This document shows positions 54,163-62,541 of a stretch of DNA of 64,000 nt, in pieces. A program made the position numbers and the translations under genes. Location: positions 62,001 through 126,000 of the forward strand of contig CAWCKT010000012.1 of the NCBI GenBank assembly GCA_963796155.1. Reading direction: 5' to 3'. The notes beneath the pieces are model-generated. The model saw only the letters and a list, made by a program, of their open reading frames with translations, was not told where the DNA came from and did no database searches. How positions within the stretch are numbered: position 1 is the first letter of the stretch; every line of letters begins with the position of its first letter. This DNA is from AP-15 sp963796155. GTDB lineage: Bacteria > Pseudomonadota > Alphaproteobacteria > ATCC43930 > CGMCC-115725.

Positions 54163-54855
54163 ATGCCCGCCGCTGGCCGGCCTTTGGGCGAGATCGAGAC
54201 CTGGATCTTCGATCTCGACAACACGCTCTACCCGGCCTCCTGCCGGCTTTTCGACCAGATCCACGCGCGCATGACGCGCTTTATCGCCGATCGCCTGGAT
54301 CTGTCGCCGGAAGCGGCGCTCGTCGTGCAGAAGGGCTATTTTCGCGAGCACGGAACGACCTTGCGCGGGTTGATGACGGTCGACCGGATCGACCCCGACG
54401 ACTTCCTCGCCTATGTGCATGAGGTCGACCTTTCCTGCGTGCCCCGCGATCCGGTTCTCGTCGCCGCGCTGGCGGCCCTGCCCGGCCGCAAGATCGTGCA
54501 CACCAACGGCTCGGTGCGCCATGCCGAGCGGCTGCTCGATCATCTCGGTGTCGCAGCGTGTTTCTGCGGCATTTTCGACATAGCCGCAGCGGGCTATGAA
54601 CCGAAGCCGGCGCTCGCCGGCTATCACGCGCTGCAGCGGCGGCATGGCGTGATGCCCGCTACTGCGCTGATGGTCGAAGACATGGCGAAAAACCTCGTCC
54701 CGGCAGCGGCGCTCGGCATGACCACAGCCTGGGTCCGCAACCCGGTCGACTGGGCCGCGGCGGGCGCCGAGGGCGACCACATCCACCATGTCGTCGACGA
54801 TCTCGGCGGCTTTCTGTCCGCCGCCGCGTCGCGCCATCGCAACGTCTCCGTCTGA
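54163..54855 (+). CDS. HAD-family pyrimidine 5'-nucleotidase
   Basis: 230 residues. WIFDLDNTLYPASCRLFDQI carries the DxDxT nucleophile motif of HAD hydrolases in the SDT1/pyrimidine nucleotidase form. RKIVHTNGSVRHAERLLDHL is motif II, and GYEPKPALAGYHAL with MVEDMAKNLVPAAALGMTTA is motifs III and IV. Follows argB and shares TGATG with the BolA gene, so it belongs to the same operon. Confidence 0.88.
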   Translation: MPAAGRPLGEIETWIFDLDNTLYPASCRLFDQIHARMTRFIADRLDLSPEAALVVQKGYFREHGTTLRGLMTVDRIDPDDFLAYVHEVDLSCVPRDPVLVAALAALPGRKIVHTNGSVRHAERLLDHLGVAACFCGIFDIAAAGYEPKPALAGYHALQRRHGVMPATALMVEDMAKNLVPAAALGMTTAWVRNPVDWAAAGAEGDHIHHVVDDLGGFLSAAASRHRNVSV

Positions 54856-55130
54856 TGCGTGTTGCCGACACCATCCGCGAGAAGCTGACCGAGCGGTTCG
54901 CACCGCTCCGGCTCGAAATTAATGACGAGTCGTACCGCCACGCCGGGCACGAGGGAGCCCGGCCGGAGGGAGAGACGCATTTCTCGATCACCATCGTCTG
55001 CGCCGCCTTCATCGGCGAAACCCGGGTCGCTCGGCAGCGCCTCGTCTACCAGACGCTCGCCGAAGAGCTCGCGACGCGCGTCCACGCGCTGTCGCTGACG
55101 ACGCTCACTCCGGGCGAGGACACCGCCTAG
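54855..55130 (+). CDS. BolA family protein
   Basis: 91 residues of the class with the long HxGH loop. VADTIREKLTERFAPLRLEI, NDESYRHAGHEGARPEGETH and FSITIVCAAFIGETRVARQR are the BolA fold, with the His ligands used for Fe-S binding with monothiol glutaredoxins. Overlaps the HAD gene stop by one base. Confidence 0.9.
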   Translation: MRVADTIREKLTERFAPLRLEINDESYRHAGHEGARPEGETHFSITIVCAAFIGETRVARQRLVYQTLAEELATRVHALSLTTLTPGEDTA

Positions 55131-55205
55131 CCGCAGTCAAATCTCTCTGCGTCGGCTGCATCGATCGCTATGCGACGGAGGGAGGCGCGCCGATACGATG
55201 AGACC

Positions 55206-55619
55206 ATGGAGTTTATCGTTGTCGGAGCGCCACGCAGCGCCAATGCCAATGCACGATCGCGCCGACGATGGCGCGAACGGGTGTCGCAAGCCGCTGGTGA
55301 GCGATTGCGAGAGGAGGGTGGGCCGGCGCCGGCTGATCAAGACGTCGCTGTTTTGATCATTTATTTCTATCAGGGCGAAACGACGCTCGACGTTGACAAC
55401 ATTGCGAAATCGCTGCTTGACGGGCTCAAGGGTATTGTTTTTCGGGATGACCAGCAGGTATCGGAGCTTCGGGTCCGCAAAAGCCGCTTCAGCGCCGGCT
55501 TACCGCTGGCCGGAGCAAGCCTATATCTGTTGGACGCGATCGAGCGAATGTCGCAGACAGGCTCCGATTTCGTGTATGTGCGCGCCGATCCGGCGCCTGA
55601 CCACGGCAGGATTCCATGA
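55206..55619 (+). CDS. RusA-like endonuclease
   Basis: 137 residues. RusA-family Holliday junction resolvases bind a metal through three Asp; TLDVDNIAKSLLDGLKGIVF followed by RDDQQVSELRV shows them in order, and GAPRSANANARSRRRWRERV is the basic N-terminal segment. Overlaps the next gene by 4 bases (ATGA). Upstream at 55131-55205 is a short gap with GGAGGG. No phage genes are nearby. The pairing with a nuclease-like gene is discussed in the findings. Confidence 0.75.
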   Translation: MEFIVVGAPRSANANARSRRRWRERVSQAAGERLREEGGPAPADQDVAVLIIYFYQGETTLDVDNIAKSLLDGLKGIVFRDDQQVSELRVRKSRFSAGLPLAGASLYLLDAIERMSQTGSDFVYVRADPAPDHGRIP

Positions 55620-56302
55620 GCGCCGACGCTGATCTTGTCACCGGCGAACGCCAAGCAATCAGCCAATATGCGGACTGGTATGCGCGGCAAGGTTACCAGG
55701 TTTCGGTAGAACCTTCGCCGCGGCAATTGCCTGAATTCCTGCGGACCCTGGCGCCGGATATGATCGCCCGGCGCGACGGCGAAAATGTTGTCGTTCAGAT
55801 AAAGACCTCTTCTCCGGCGAGTTTCGAGGCGATCCAGAGGCTTGCCAGAGCGTTGGAACATCGCGCCGGTTGGCAGCTTCAGGTAGTCTATGTGGATCTT
55901 CCGGACCCCGAATGGCAGCCGCCTCCACGATTACCGGAGACCAAGGATCTTCTGGCGCGTCTGGACCTCATCGGCGGAGTGGGCGGAGGCGGGGATCAGA
56001 GCCGCCTCGAGTTGCTATTACTGTGGTCGATTGTTGAGGCGGCCGCCCGTCACCGTCTCTCGGCCCTGAAAATCCCGCCGACCAGCCGAATTTCCTCGTC
56101 GGCTCTGCTCAAGATGCTTCTGACCGAGGGGATCATCGAGGACGATGATTATGTTCTTCTACGTCGCGGTTTGGCGGCTCGAAATGCTATTGCGCACGGT
56201 TTTCTGAACCAAGTGGTCGATCCTTCCCAGTTCGAGGAAATTCGCGGCGCCGCCAAGGGTCTGTTGGCTACGCGCAGAAAGGCGACAACACCCACGCCTT
56301 AA
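55616..56302 (+). CDS. REase-AHJR-like nuclease-fold protein
   Basis: 228 residues. The N-terminal 80 residues (ISQYADWYARQGYQVSVEPS, QLPEFLRTLAPDMIARRDGE, NVVVQIKTSSPASFEAIQRL) resemble the restriction-endonuclease/archaeal resolvase-like fold, with PD..(V)QxK in place of PD-(D/E)xK: Gln where Glu is usual. The C-terminal part is helical (LELLLLWSIVEAAARHRLSA, LLKMLLTEGIIEDDDYVLLR, GLAARNAIAHGFL) and has an RxxxxH-type segment of the kind seen in HEPN domains. Coupled to the RusA-like gene. Confidence 0.6.
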   Translation: MSADADLVTGERQAISQYADWYARQGYQVSVEPSPRQLPEFLRTLAPDMIARRDGENVVVQIKTSSPASFEAIQRLARALEHRAGWQLQVVYVDLPDPEWQPPPRLPETKDLLARLDLIGGVGGGGDQSRLELLLLWSIVEAAARHRLSALKIPPTSRISSSALLKMLLTEGIIEDDDYVLLRRGLAARNAIAHGFLNQVVDPSQFEEIRGAAKGLLATRRKATTPTP

Positions 56303-56336
56303 CCAAGCGCCTCGACGATCGCGGTAGGGACGTCCA

Positions 56337-57869
56337 TTACTGGGCGCCCCCCGCACAGATCCGTACGTGCAGCTTTCCTGCATACGGCTCCCACCTTGGG
56401 TGTTTGACGGCGAAGCGATCGCTGGGCCAAGGATGGAGGATGCGCGGGGTCGGGAGAAAGTCGGCGGCCAGTTGCTCGATGCGCTGCCACGTGACGCGAT
56501 CCTTCTGACTACGCCGCCGCAGCGTGCGTCGCCAGAGGCGGACCGTGTGAAGCCGGAAGGCCCCGAGTGCCCGAAAGTTCGTTGGCACCGCGTGGTAGGC
56601 AAAAAAACCGGTGACGACCTGCCTCAGCCATTGCCCTTGCTCGGGGATCGGCTGGTGCATGCGCCGCCGCAGCTCCCCCTTGATCTCCTGGAGCTTTGTC
56701 CGCATGCGGTCGCGCCTGGTCCTTCGCTTGAGAAGGAAACGGCCCTGGCGGGATTTGCCGCAGATGAGGGTAAAGCCGAGGAAATTGAAGGTCTCCGGTT
56801 TGCCAAGACCACGCTGAGCGCGTCGGGTCGCCGCGTGGCGGCCGAACTCGATCAGGCGGGTCTTGTCCGGATGCAGCGACAACGCGAACTCCTCAAATCG
56901 CGCCCGCATCGCCCCGAGGAACCGACGGGCGTCGGCCTCGTGCTCGAAGCCGGCCACCACGTCATCGGCATAGCGCACGATGATCATGTCGCCGGTGGCC
57001 TCGCGCCGTCGCCAGCGCTTGGCCCACAGATCGAGGACGTAGTGCAGGTAGATGTTGGCGAGCAGCGGCGAGATCACCGCGCCTTGCCCCGTCCCCCGAT
57101 CACTGACCGTCACCGCCCCGTCTTCGAGAATGCCTGCCCGCAGCCATTTGCGGATCAGGCGGATGATGCGCTTGTCGCCGATGCGGTGTTCCACAAAACG
57201 GATCAGCCAGTCCTGGCTCACCGTATCGAAGAACGACCGGATGTCGGCGTCCAGGATGAAGTTCACCCTCCGGCTGGCGATCCCGACCATCAGGGCGTCG
57301 AGCGCGTCGTGTGGTCCGCGGCCGGGTCGGAACCCGTACGAGAACCCGAGGAAGTCCTCCTCGTAGATCGCATTCAACACCATGACGACGGCGCCCTGGA
57401 CGATCTTGTCTTCCAGGGCGGCAATTGCCAGCGGCCGCGCGCGCCCATCCGCCTTCGGTATATACGTCCGGCGCGAGGGCTGCGGGCGATACGCGCCGCG
57501 ATGAACACGGCCGTGCAGGTCTGCGAGCCTGGGCTCGAGGTCTGCCTCGTACTCGCGCCACCTCGTGCCATCGACACCCGGGGCGGCGTCCCGCTTCAGC
57601 GCGTAAAACGCCTCCCGCAAGCTATCGAGGTTGACGTGGTGGAGCAGCGCGGTGAACCGATCTCCTTTCCTTTGCCTCGCGGCTTGTCGTAGGCGTTCCA
57701 GCGCTTGGCTCACGCGCGCCCGGTTCAGCGCCCGGTGCGTGCTGTGCTGGCCCGCCTTCCCCTCGGTCCCGGCCCTTCGCTCCCGCGCCTCCGCCGCCGG
57801 TCGCCCGGCCTTGTTCGGCGCATTCACCGCTACTACGACCGGGCCTGACTTCTCGCGCCCGTTCATCAT
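56337..57869 (-). CDS. ltrA: Group II intron reverse transcriptase/maturase
   Basis: About 510 residues from MMNGREKSGPVVVAVNAPNK, a start that resembles the usual one for this lineage; the open frame extends to 58022. RT blocks: AAPGVDGTRWREYEADLEPR, RRTYIPKADGRARPLAIAAL, FLGFSYGFRPGRGPHDALDA and MIIVRYADDVVAGFEHEADA, with the catalytic YADD. The maturase region has FNFLGFTLICGKSRQGRFLL and the end HPWPSDRFAVKHPRWEPYAG. The last 15 or so residues are encoded by domain V. Intact, so probably active. Confidence 0.93.
   Translation of the reverse strand: MMNGREKSGPVVVAVNAPNKAGRPAAEARERRAGTEGKAGQHSTHRALNRARVSQALERLRQAARQRKGDRFTALLHHVNLDSLREAFYALKRDAAPGVDGTRWREYEADLEPRLADLHGRVHRGAYRPQPSRRTYIPKADGRARPLAIAALEDKIVQGAVVMVLNAIYEEDFLGFSYGFRPGRGPHDALDALMVGIASRRVNFILDADIRSFFDTVSQDWLIRFVEHRIGDKRIIRLIRKWLRAGILEDGAVTVSDRGTGQGAVISPLLANIYLHYVLDLWAKRWRRREATGDMIIVRYADDVVAGFEHEADARRFLGAMRARFEEFALSLHPDKTRLIEFGRHAATRRAQRGLGKPETFNFLGFTLICGKSRQGRFLLKRRTRRDRMRTKLQEIKGELRRRMHQPIPEQGQWLRQVVTGFFAYHAVPTNFRALGAFRLHTVRLWRRTLRRRSQKDRVTWQRIEQLAADFLPTPRILHPWPSDRFAVKHPRWEPYAGKLHVRICAGGAQ
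56358..56390 (-). ncRNA. Group II intron domain V
   Basis: Minus strand: GAGCCGTATGCAGG, AAAG and CTGCACGTACGGATC form the 33-34 base catalytic hairpin, with the AGC-like triad region, a two-base bulge and a GAAA-type tetraloop. It overlaps the 3' end of the maturase gene, so the same bases are translated (WEPYAGKLHVRI). Confidence 0.85.
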
Positions 57870-58271
57870 CGGCTTCGGCTTCTCGCCTTCCCGACGCGGA
57901 CCGGCATGGCCGCTGCCACCCGGCCAGACCCGAGATCTCCCAGGTTCCGACGCAATCCCTTCGTGCGTGATGGGGTCTTCGACCTCGGCAGGGCGACAGC
58001 GCCTTGCATGACGGCGCCGCACATGTTGCCTTCGGCTACACTAAAAGCCTCGGCCCCTACGACATTACTGCTTACGCGGCTCAATAGCCCACCCCACACG
58101 ATCGCTGTGTACGCTTCGCCCTGGTCGTCGCCTTCCAAGACGCAACACTCGCTACCAGGCGGGCGCTACCCCTTACCTGGACCGGACTTCCACCGGCTGG
58201 ATCGCGCCAGCTTCCTGGCGCACTAGCTGACTTAATTTGGGATTGAGACTGCGCGGCTAACCTGTGAAGGG

Positions 58272-59387
58272 CTAAGCGGCCGCCCCGGCTAGAAAATCCC
58301 GGAGCTCGTCGAGCGGCGCGTCTTTCATCACGAAGGCCTCGCCGATCCGCCGCGGCATAATCAGCGTGATGCGGCCGTCGCGGACCTTCTTGTCCTTGCT
58401 CATATGGCCGAGCAGCCGATCGGTTGGGATGCCCTTGAGTCCGATCGCGGCCAGTTGGGTGGGCAGGCCGATCTCGTCGAGGTGCCGGCGCACGCGCCGC
58501 GCTTCCGCCCCCTCGACGAGGCCCAGGCGGGCGGCGAAATCAAAGGCTAGGACCATGCCGAGCCCTACCGCCTCGCCGTGCAACAATCTCGCGCTGAACC
58601 CGGTCTCAGTCTCCAGGGCGTGCCCAAAAGTGTGGCCGAAATTTAAGAGCGCGCGGTCGCCTTCCTCGCGCTCATCCGAGGCGACGATATCGGCCTTCAT
58701 GGCGCAGCTCGTCATCACCGCGCGGCGTAACGGCGTCGGCGCCAAGTCGCAGACCGAGCGGCCCTCGGTTTCGAGCCAGGCGAAGAATTCGGCATCGCCA
58801 ATCAGGCCGTATTTGACGATCTCGGCGTAGCCGGCGAGCAGCTCGCGCCGCGGTAAGGTCGACAGGGTGTCGGTGTCGGCGAGGACCAGGCGCGGCTGAT
58901 AGAAGGCGCCGATCAGGTTCTTGCCCATCCGGGTATTGATCCCGGTCTTACCGCCGACCGAGCTGTCGACCTGGGCCAGCAGTGTCGTCGGGACCTGCAC
59001 GAAATCGATCCCGCGCAGCAGCGTCGCGGCGGCAAAGCCCGTGACGTCGCCGACGACGCCGCCGCCCAATGCCACCAGCATCGTTCCGCGCTCGATGCCG
59101 ATGGCCAGAACCTCCTCCGCCAGCCGGCCGAAATGATCGAGATCCTTGGTCTCCTCGCCGGGCGGCAGCAGGACCGTGTGATGTGCGATCCCGGCTGCGC
59201 TGAGGCTGTCTCGCAGCTTGCCGAGGCAAAACCGGGCGACGGTCTCGTCGGACACGATCACAACCTGGCGGCGGCGCAGCAGCGGCAGGATCTCGCGGCC
59301 GGCGCCCTCGATCAGCCGCGGCCCCACGAGGATCTCGTAAGCGCGATCGCCCAGCTCGACCCGCAGCCTTTCGACTTCGCTGGTCAT
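58272..59387 (-). CDS. aroB: 3-dehydroquinate synthase
   Basis: 371 residues. Second step of the shikimate pathway, NAD+- and metal-dependent cyclisation. VPTTLLAQVDSSVGGKTGIN, GKNLIGAFYQPRLVLADTDT and LNFGHTFGHALETETGFSAR (metal-binding His) are present, with LVALGGGVVGDVTGFAAATL at the NAD site. The start overlaps the aroK stop by 4 bases. Confidence 0.96.
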   Translation of the reverse strand: MTSEVERLRVELGDRAYEILVGPRLIEGAGREILPLLRRRQVVIVSDETVARFCLGKLRDSLSAAGIAHHTVLLPPGEETKDLDHFGRLAEEVLAIGIERGTMLVALGGGVVGDVTGFAAATLLRGIDFVQVPTTLLAQVDSSVGGKTGINTRMGKNLIGAFYQPRLVLADTDTLSTLPRRELLAGYAEIVKYGLIGDAEFFAWLETEGRSVCDLAPTPLRRAVMTSCAMKADIVASDEREEGDRALLNFGHTFGHALETETGFSARLLHGEAVGLGMVLAFDFAARLGLVEGAEARRVRRHLDEIGLPTQLAAIGLKGIPTDRLLGHMSKDKKVRDGRITLIMPRRIGEAFVMKDAPLDELRDFLAGAAA

Positions 59388-59989
59388 CGTTCGCTCTCCG
59401 CTTCGGGCGGCATCGTCGCGAGCGGGCAGCAGGCGAGCGCCGCGATCGCCCGAGTCACCGTCGATTCCGGTGATCCATCGCCGCTGTCGACAATCACATT
59501 CGCTTGCGCATAGACGGGATAGCGCTTGTCGATCAGCTCGCCGAGGATCGCCGCGGCGTCGCCCGATTTCAGCAGCGGCCGATTATTGCGGCGCGACACC
59601 CGCGATACCAGCACGTCGAGATCGGCGCGCAGCCACAATGAGACGGCGCGCCGCCCGATCACCCGCCGGGTCGCCTCATCCATGAAAGAGCCGCCGCCGG
59701 TGGCCAGCACGTGAACCGGCTGGGCGAGCAGCCGAGCAATCACCCGACGCTCGCCGTCGCGGAACACCTGCTCGCCGCGGTTGGCAAAGATCTCCTCGAT
59801 GGTCTCGCCGGCCGCCGCCTCGATCTCCTGATCCGAATCGAAGAACGGCAGGTTGAGCCGCGCCGCGAGCCGACGACCGATCTTGGATTTTCCCGCCCCC
59901 ATCAGACCGACGAGGACGATGGTTCGGCATGGGACAAACCGGTGCCCCGGCGCCGCTCGCCGAGCCGCTCCCACCGCATCGATCTCCAC
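59384..59989 (-). CDS. aroK: Shikimate kinase
   Basis: About 201 residues. TIVLVGLMGAGKSKIGRRLA is the P-loop; FFDSDQEIEAAAGETIEEIF holds the shikimate-binding Asp; VLATGGGSFMDEATRRVI and LWLRADLDVLVSRVSRRNNR (LID) complete it. AAGGAGG at 59998-60004 is eight bases before the GTG at 59989, which decides that start over GTG 59995 (two bases away) and ATG 60028. Confidence 0.93.
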   Translation of the reverse strand: MEIDAVGAARRAAPGHRFVPCRTIVLVGLMGAGKSKIGRRLAARLNLPFFDSDQEIEAAAGETIEEIFANRGEQVFRDGERRVIARLLAQPVHVLATGGGSFMDEATRRVIGRRAVSLWLRADLDVLVSRVSRRNNRPLLKSGDAAAILGELIDKRYPVYAQANVIVDSGDGSPESTVTRAIAALACCPLATMPPEAESER

Positions 59990-60115
59990 TCGCACCCCCT
60001 CCTTCCTCGGCGCTCTTTTTCCCCGCACCCCGGCAGGGTACTAGCATATCCTGCAGCCCGGTCGTCAATCGACACAGACCTGGTCCGGCAGGCCGCGAAA
60101 GAAACGAGTTGGGGC

Positions 60116-60256
60116 ATGGGGAAGGTCACTGTCACATTTGTCCTCGTGATCGCCCTGCTGTTGCTCGGCGGTGGGATCTTCCTCGCGTTGTGGAACCCGC
60201 CGGCCCCTTCCGCACCCGTCGAGAAGGTCCTGCCCGATGCCCGCTTCCCCAAGTGA
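60116..60256 (+). CDS. Small membrane protein between aroK and xerD
   Basis: 46 residues: VTVTFVLVIALLLLGGGIFL then ALWNPPAPSAPVEKVLPDAR, one transmembrane helix followed by a Pro-rich tail that ends in RFPK. I have seen this short protein at this place in many alphaproteobacteria; no function is known. It overlaps the xerD start by 20 bases, suggesting coupling. Confidence 0.75.
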   Translation: MGKVTVTFVLVIALLLLGGGIFLALWNPPAPSAPVEKVLPDARFPK

Positions 60257-61223
60257 CGCCCCGATCCTCCCGCGCAAGCGGCGGAGGACAACAAAGAGGA
60301 CCGAGCGCGGAAGCGTCAGGGCGCCGGTTTCAAAGCATCTCGAGGCGTTTCTCGAGATGTTGGCCGCCGAACGCGGGGCCGCCCCGTTGACGCTGGCCGC
60401 CTACCGCAACGATTTGTCCGATCTCTCCGGGTTCCTCGGCGCCCGCGGGATCCCGCTCGAAGGCGCCGACGAGGCCGTTCTCCACGCTTATCTCGCGGCG
60501 GCGACCGCACTCGCGCCGAGGACGCTCGCCCGGCGGATTTCGGCCATGCGCCAGTTCTACAAGTTCACGGTGATCGACGGCATTCGGCGGGACGACCCGA
60601 CGGCAGGCCTCGACACGCCCGCTCTCGGCCGTCCGCTGCCCAAGACCCTTTCGGAGGCCGAGGTCGCCGGCTTGATCGCCGCCGCCCGCAATTGGACTGG
60701 AGAGGAAGGGATTCGGCTGGTTTGCCTGATCGAGCTGCTCTACGCGACCGGTATGCGCATATCCGAATTGGTGACCCTGCCGTTCGCCGCGGCGCAGCGC
60801 GATCCGCGGTTCCTCGTGATATCGGGCAAGGGCGGCCGGGAACGGGTCGTGCCGTTGAGCGAGCCGAGCCGGCTGGCACTCGCTGTTTATCTGGGCTGCC
60901 GCGACCGATTTCTTGATGGTTCGCGACCCTCCCGTTGGCTCTTCCCATCGCGCGGCCGCGGCGGGTATTTGACGCGACAGCGCAGCGGGCAGCTGCTCAA
61001 GGAACTGGCGGTCAAGGCCGGCCTCGACCCGGACCGCCTGTCGCCGCACGTGCTGCGCCATGCCTTCGCCAGCCATCTGCTCGACCACGGCGCCGATCTG
61101 CGCAGCGTGCAGCAGATGCTGGGTCATGCCGACATCGCCACGACACAGATTTACACGCATGTCCTCAGCGACAGGCTGCGCAAGCTGGTGGAGACAGCCC
61201 ATCCCCTGGCGCGCCGCAAATGA
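60237..61223 (+). CDS. xerD: Tyrosine recombinase XerD
   Basis: 328 residues. Chromosome-dimer resolution at dif with XerC. The N-terminal SAM-like domain begins after a basic leader (LPRKRRRTTKR). Catalytic residues: Arg in YATGMRISELVTLPF, Lys in ISGKGGRERVVPLSE, HxxR in LSPHVLRHAFASHLLDHG, His in MLGHADIATTQ and Tyr in IYTHVLSDRLRKLV. Full length, so the housekeeping copy, unlike the element integrase. Confidence 0.92.
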   Translation: MPASPSDAPILPRKRRRTTKRTERGSVRAPVSKHLEAFLEMLAAERGAAPLTLAAYRNDLSDLSGFLGARGIPLEGADEAVLHAYLAAATALAPRTLARRISAMRQFYKFTVIDGIRRDDPTAGLDTPALGRPLPKTLSEAEVAGLIAAARNWTGEEGIRLVCLIELLYATGMRISELVTLPFAAAQRDPRFLVISGKGGRERVVPLSEPSRLALAVYLGCRDRFLDGSRPSRWLFPSRGRGGYLTRQRSGQLLKELAVKAGLDPDRLSPHVLRHAFASHLLDHGADLRSVQQMLGHADIATTQIYTHVLSDRLRKLVETAHPLARRK

Positions 61224-61311
61224 CCGGAATTGTGCGGCCGGTACTGGTCGCCGCTGCCGATGTGAGGTAAAGACCGGCCGCGACTGGGGCGCAATCGACC
61301 AGGGAACGCCA

Positions 61312-62541
61312 ATGACGAACGGCGAGGTCTCGGTCCGCTGCTGCATCGCCGGAGGCGGTCCCGCTGGCATGATGCTGGCTCTGCTGCTGGCCCGCTCCGG
61401 AATCCCCGTGCTGGTCCTCGAAAAGCATGCAGACTTCCTGCGTGATTTCCGCGGCGACACGATCCATCCCTCGACCCTTCAAATCATGCACGAGCTCGGG
61501 ATGTTGGACGAGTTCCTGCGCCGTCCGCATCAGAAAGCCCGTACCTTCGGCGCGCACATCGGCAACGAGTTCGTCGAGGTCGGCGATCTTACCCATCTAC
61601 CGACGCATTGCCGCTTCATCGCCCTCATGCCGCAATGGGATTTTCTCGATTTTGTCTCCGAGCAGGCGCGCCGTTACCCCGTGTTTCAACTCCAGATGCA
61701 AGCCGAGGTTACCGGCTTGATCGAAGAAGACGGACGGGTGGTCGGCGTGCGGGCCGAAACACCCTCGGGCCCACTTTCGGTGCGCGCCGAACTCGTTATC
61801 GGCGCCGATGGGCGCCATTCGACCGTGCGCGAGAAGGCCGGTCTCGTGGTCGACGATCTCGGCGCCCCGATGGACGTGCTGTGGATGCAAATACCGCGCG
61901 ATCCGGACGATCCCGGGCAGATCCTGCTTCGCTTCGACGCCGGCCGTATCCTCGTGCTGTTCAATCGCGCGGATTATTGGCAATGCGGCTTTGTCATCGC
62001 CAAGGGCGGCTTTGACGAGATCCAGCGGCGGGGCTTGCCGGCTCTGCGCGAGGAAATTGCCCGCCTCGCCCCTTATTTGCGCGCGCGGACCGACGAGCTG
62101 CGCGACTGGTCCGACATCAAACTTTTAACTGTCGCGGTCGATCGGTTGCGGGTATGGCACCGGCCCGGCCTTCTTTGCATCGGCGACGCCGCTCACGCAA
62201 TGTCGCCGATCGGCGGTGTCGGCATCAACTTGGCGATCCAGGACGCGGTGGCCGCAGCCAACATCCTCGCTCCGCGCTTTCTCCAAGCCAGGGTTTCCGA
62301 TGACGATCTGCGCGCCGTTCAGCGCCGTCGTGAGTTCCCGACGCGGGCGACCCAGCGATTGCAGGTGCTCATGCAAAACCGGGTCGTCGGCCGCGTGCTC
62401 ACGAGCAGCACAAAACTATCGCCCCCATTGCCGATGCGGCTCTTCGCCAGGTGGCCGTTCCTACGGCGGTTTCCGGCGCGCCTGATCGGTCTCGGCTTTC
62501 GCCCCGAACATGTGAAAGCCCCGGCTAGGGCCCTCCTTTGA
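61312..62541 (+). CDS. FAD-dependent aromatic-ring monooxygenase (PHBH/UbiH fold)
   Basis: 409 residues. CCIAGGGPAGMMLALLLARS is the FAD ADP-binding motif, LVIGADGRHSTVREKAGL the conserved DG motif, and LLCIGDAAHAMSPIGGVGIN the GD motif that binds the ribityl phosphate. Intact. The substrate is not known; the family includes ubiquinone-pathway hydroxylases and salicylate/4-hydroxybenzoate enzymes. It follows xerD by 88 bases on the same strand. Confidence 0.85.
   Translation: MTNGEVSVRCCIAGGGPAGMMLALLLARSGIPVLVLEKHADFLRDFRGDTIHPSTLQIMHELGMLDEFLRRPHQKARTFGAHIGNEFVEVGDLTHLPTHCRFIALMPQWDFLDFVSEQARRYPVFQLQMQAEVTGLIEEDGRVVGVRAETPSGPLSVRAELVIGADGRHSTVREKAGLVVDDLGAPMDVLWMQIPRDPDDPGQILLRFDAGRILVLFNRADYWQCGFVIAKGGFDEIQRRGLPALREEIARLAPYLRARTDELRDWSDIKLLTVAVDRLRVWHRPGLLCIGDAAHAMSPIGGVGINLAIQDAVAAANILAPRFLQARVSDDDLRAVQRRREFPTRATQRLQVLMQNRVVGRVLTSSTKLSPPLPMRLFARWPFLRRFPARLIGLGFRPEHVKAPARALL

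Larger units (their letters stand above)
56331..58223 (-). mobile_element. Group II intron with encoded reverse transcriptase
   Basis: The 5' end at 58223 reads GTGCGCC, matching the GUGYG consensus, and is followed by paired, structured RNA before the ORF. A canonical domain V lies at 56358-56390 and a GC-rich hairpin to about 56331 fits domain VI. It lies between the nuclease-like gene and aroB, in intergenic DNA, transcribed toward the former. The exact 3' boundary is uncertain by a few bases. Confidence 0.85.

Noticed and set aside
56367..57692. 441-residue plus-strand frame opposite the maturase
   Set aside because: Antisense shadow; the RT motifs are all on the minus strand.
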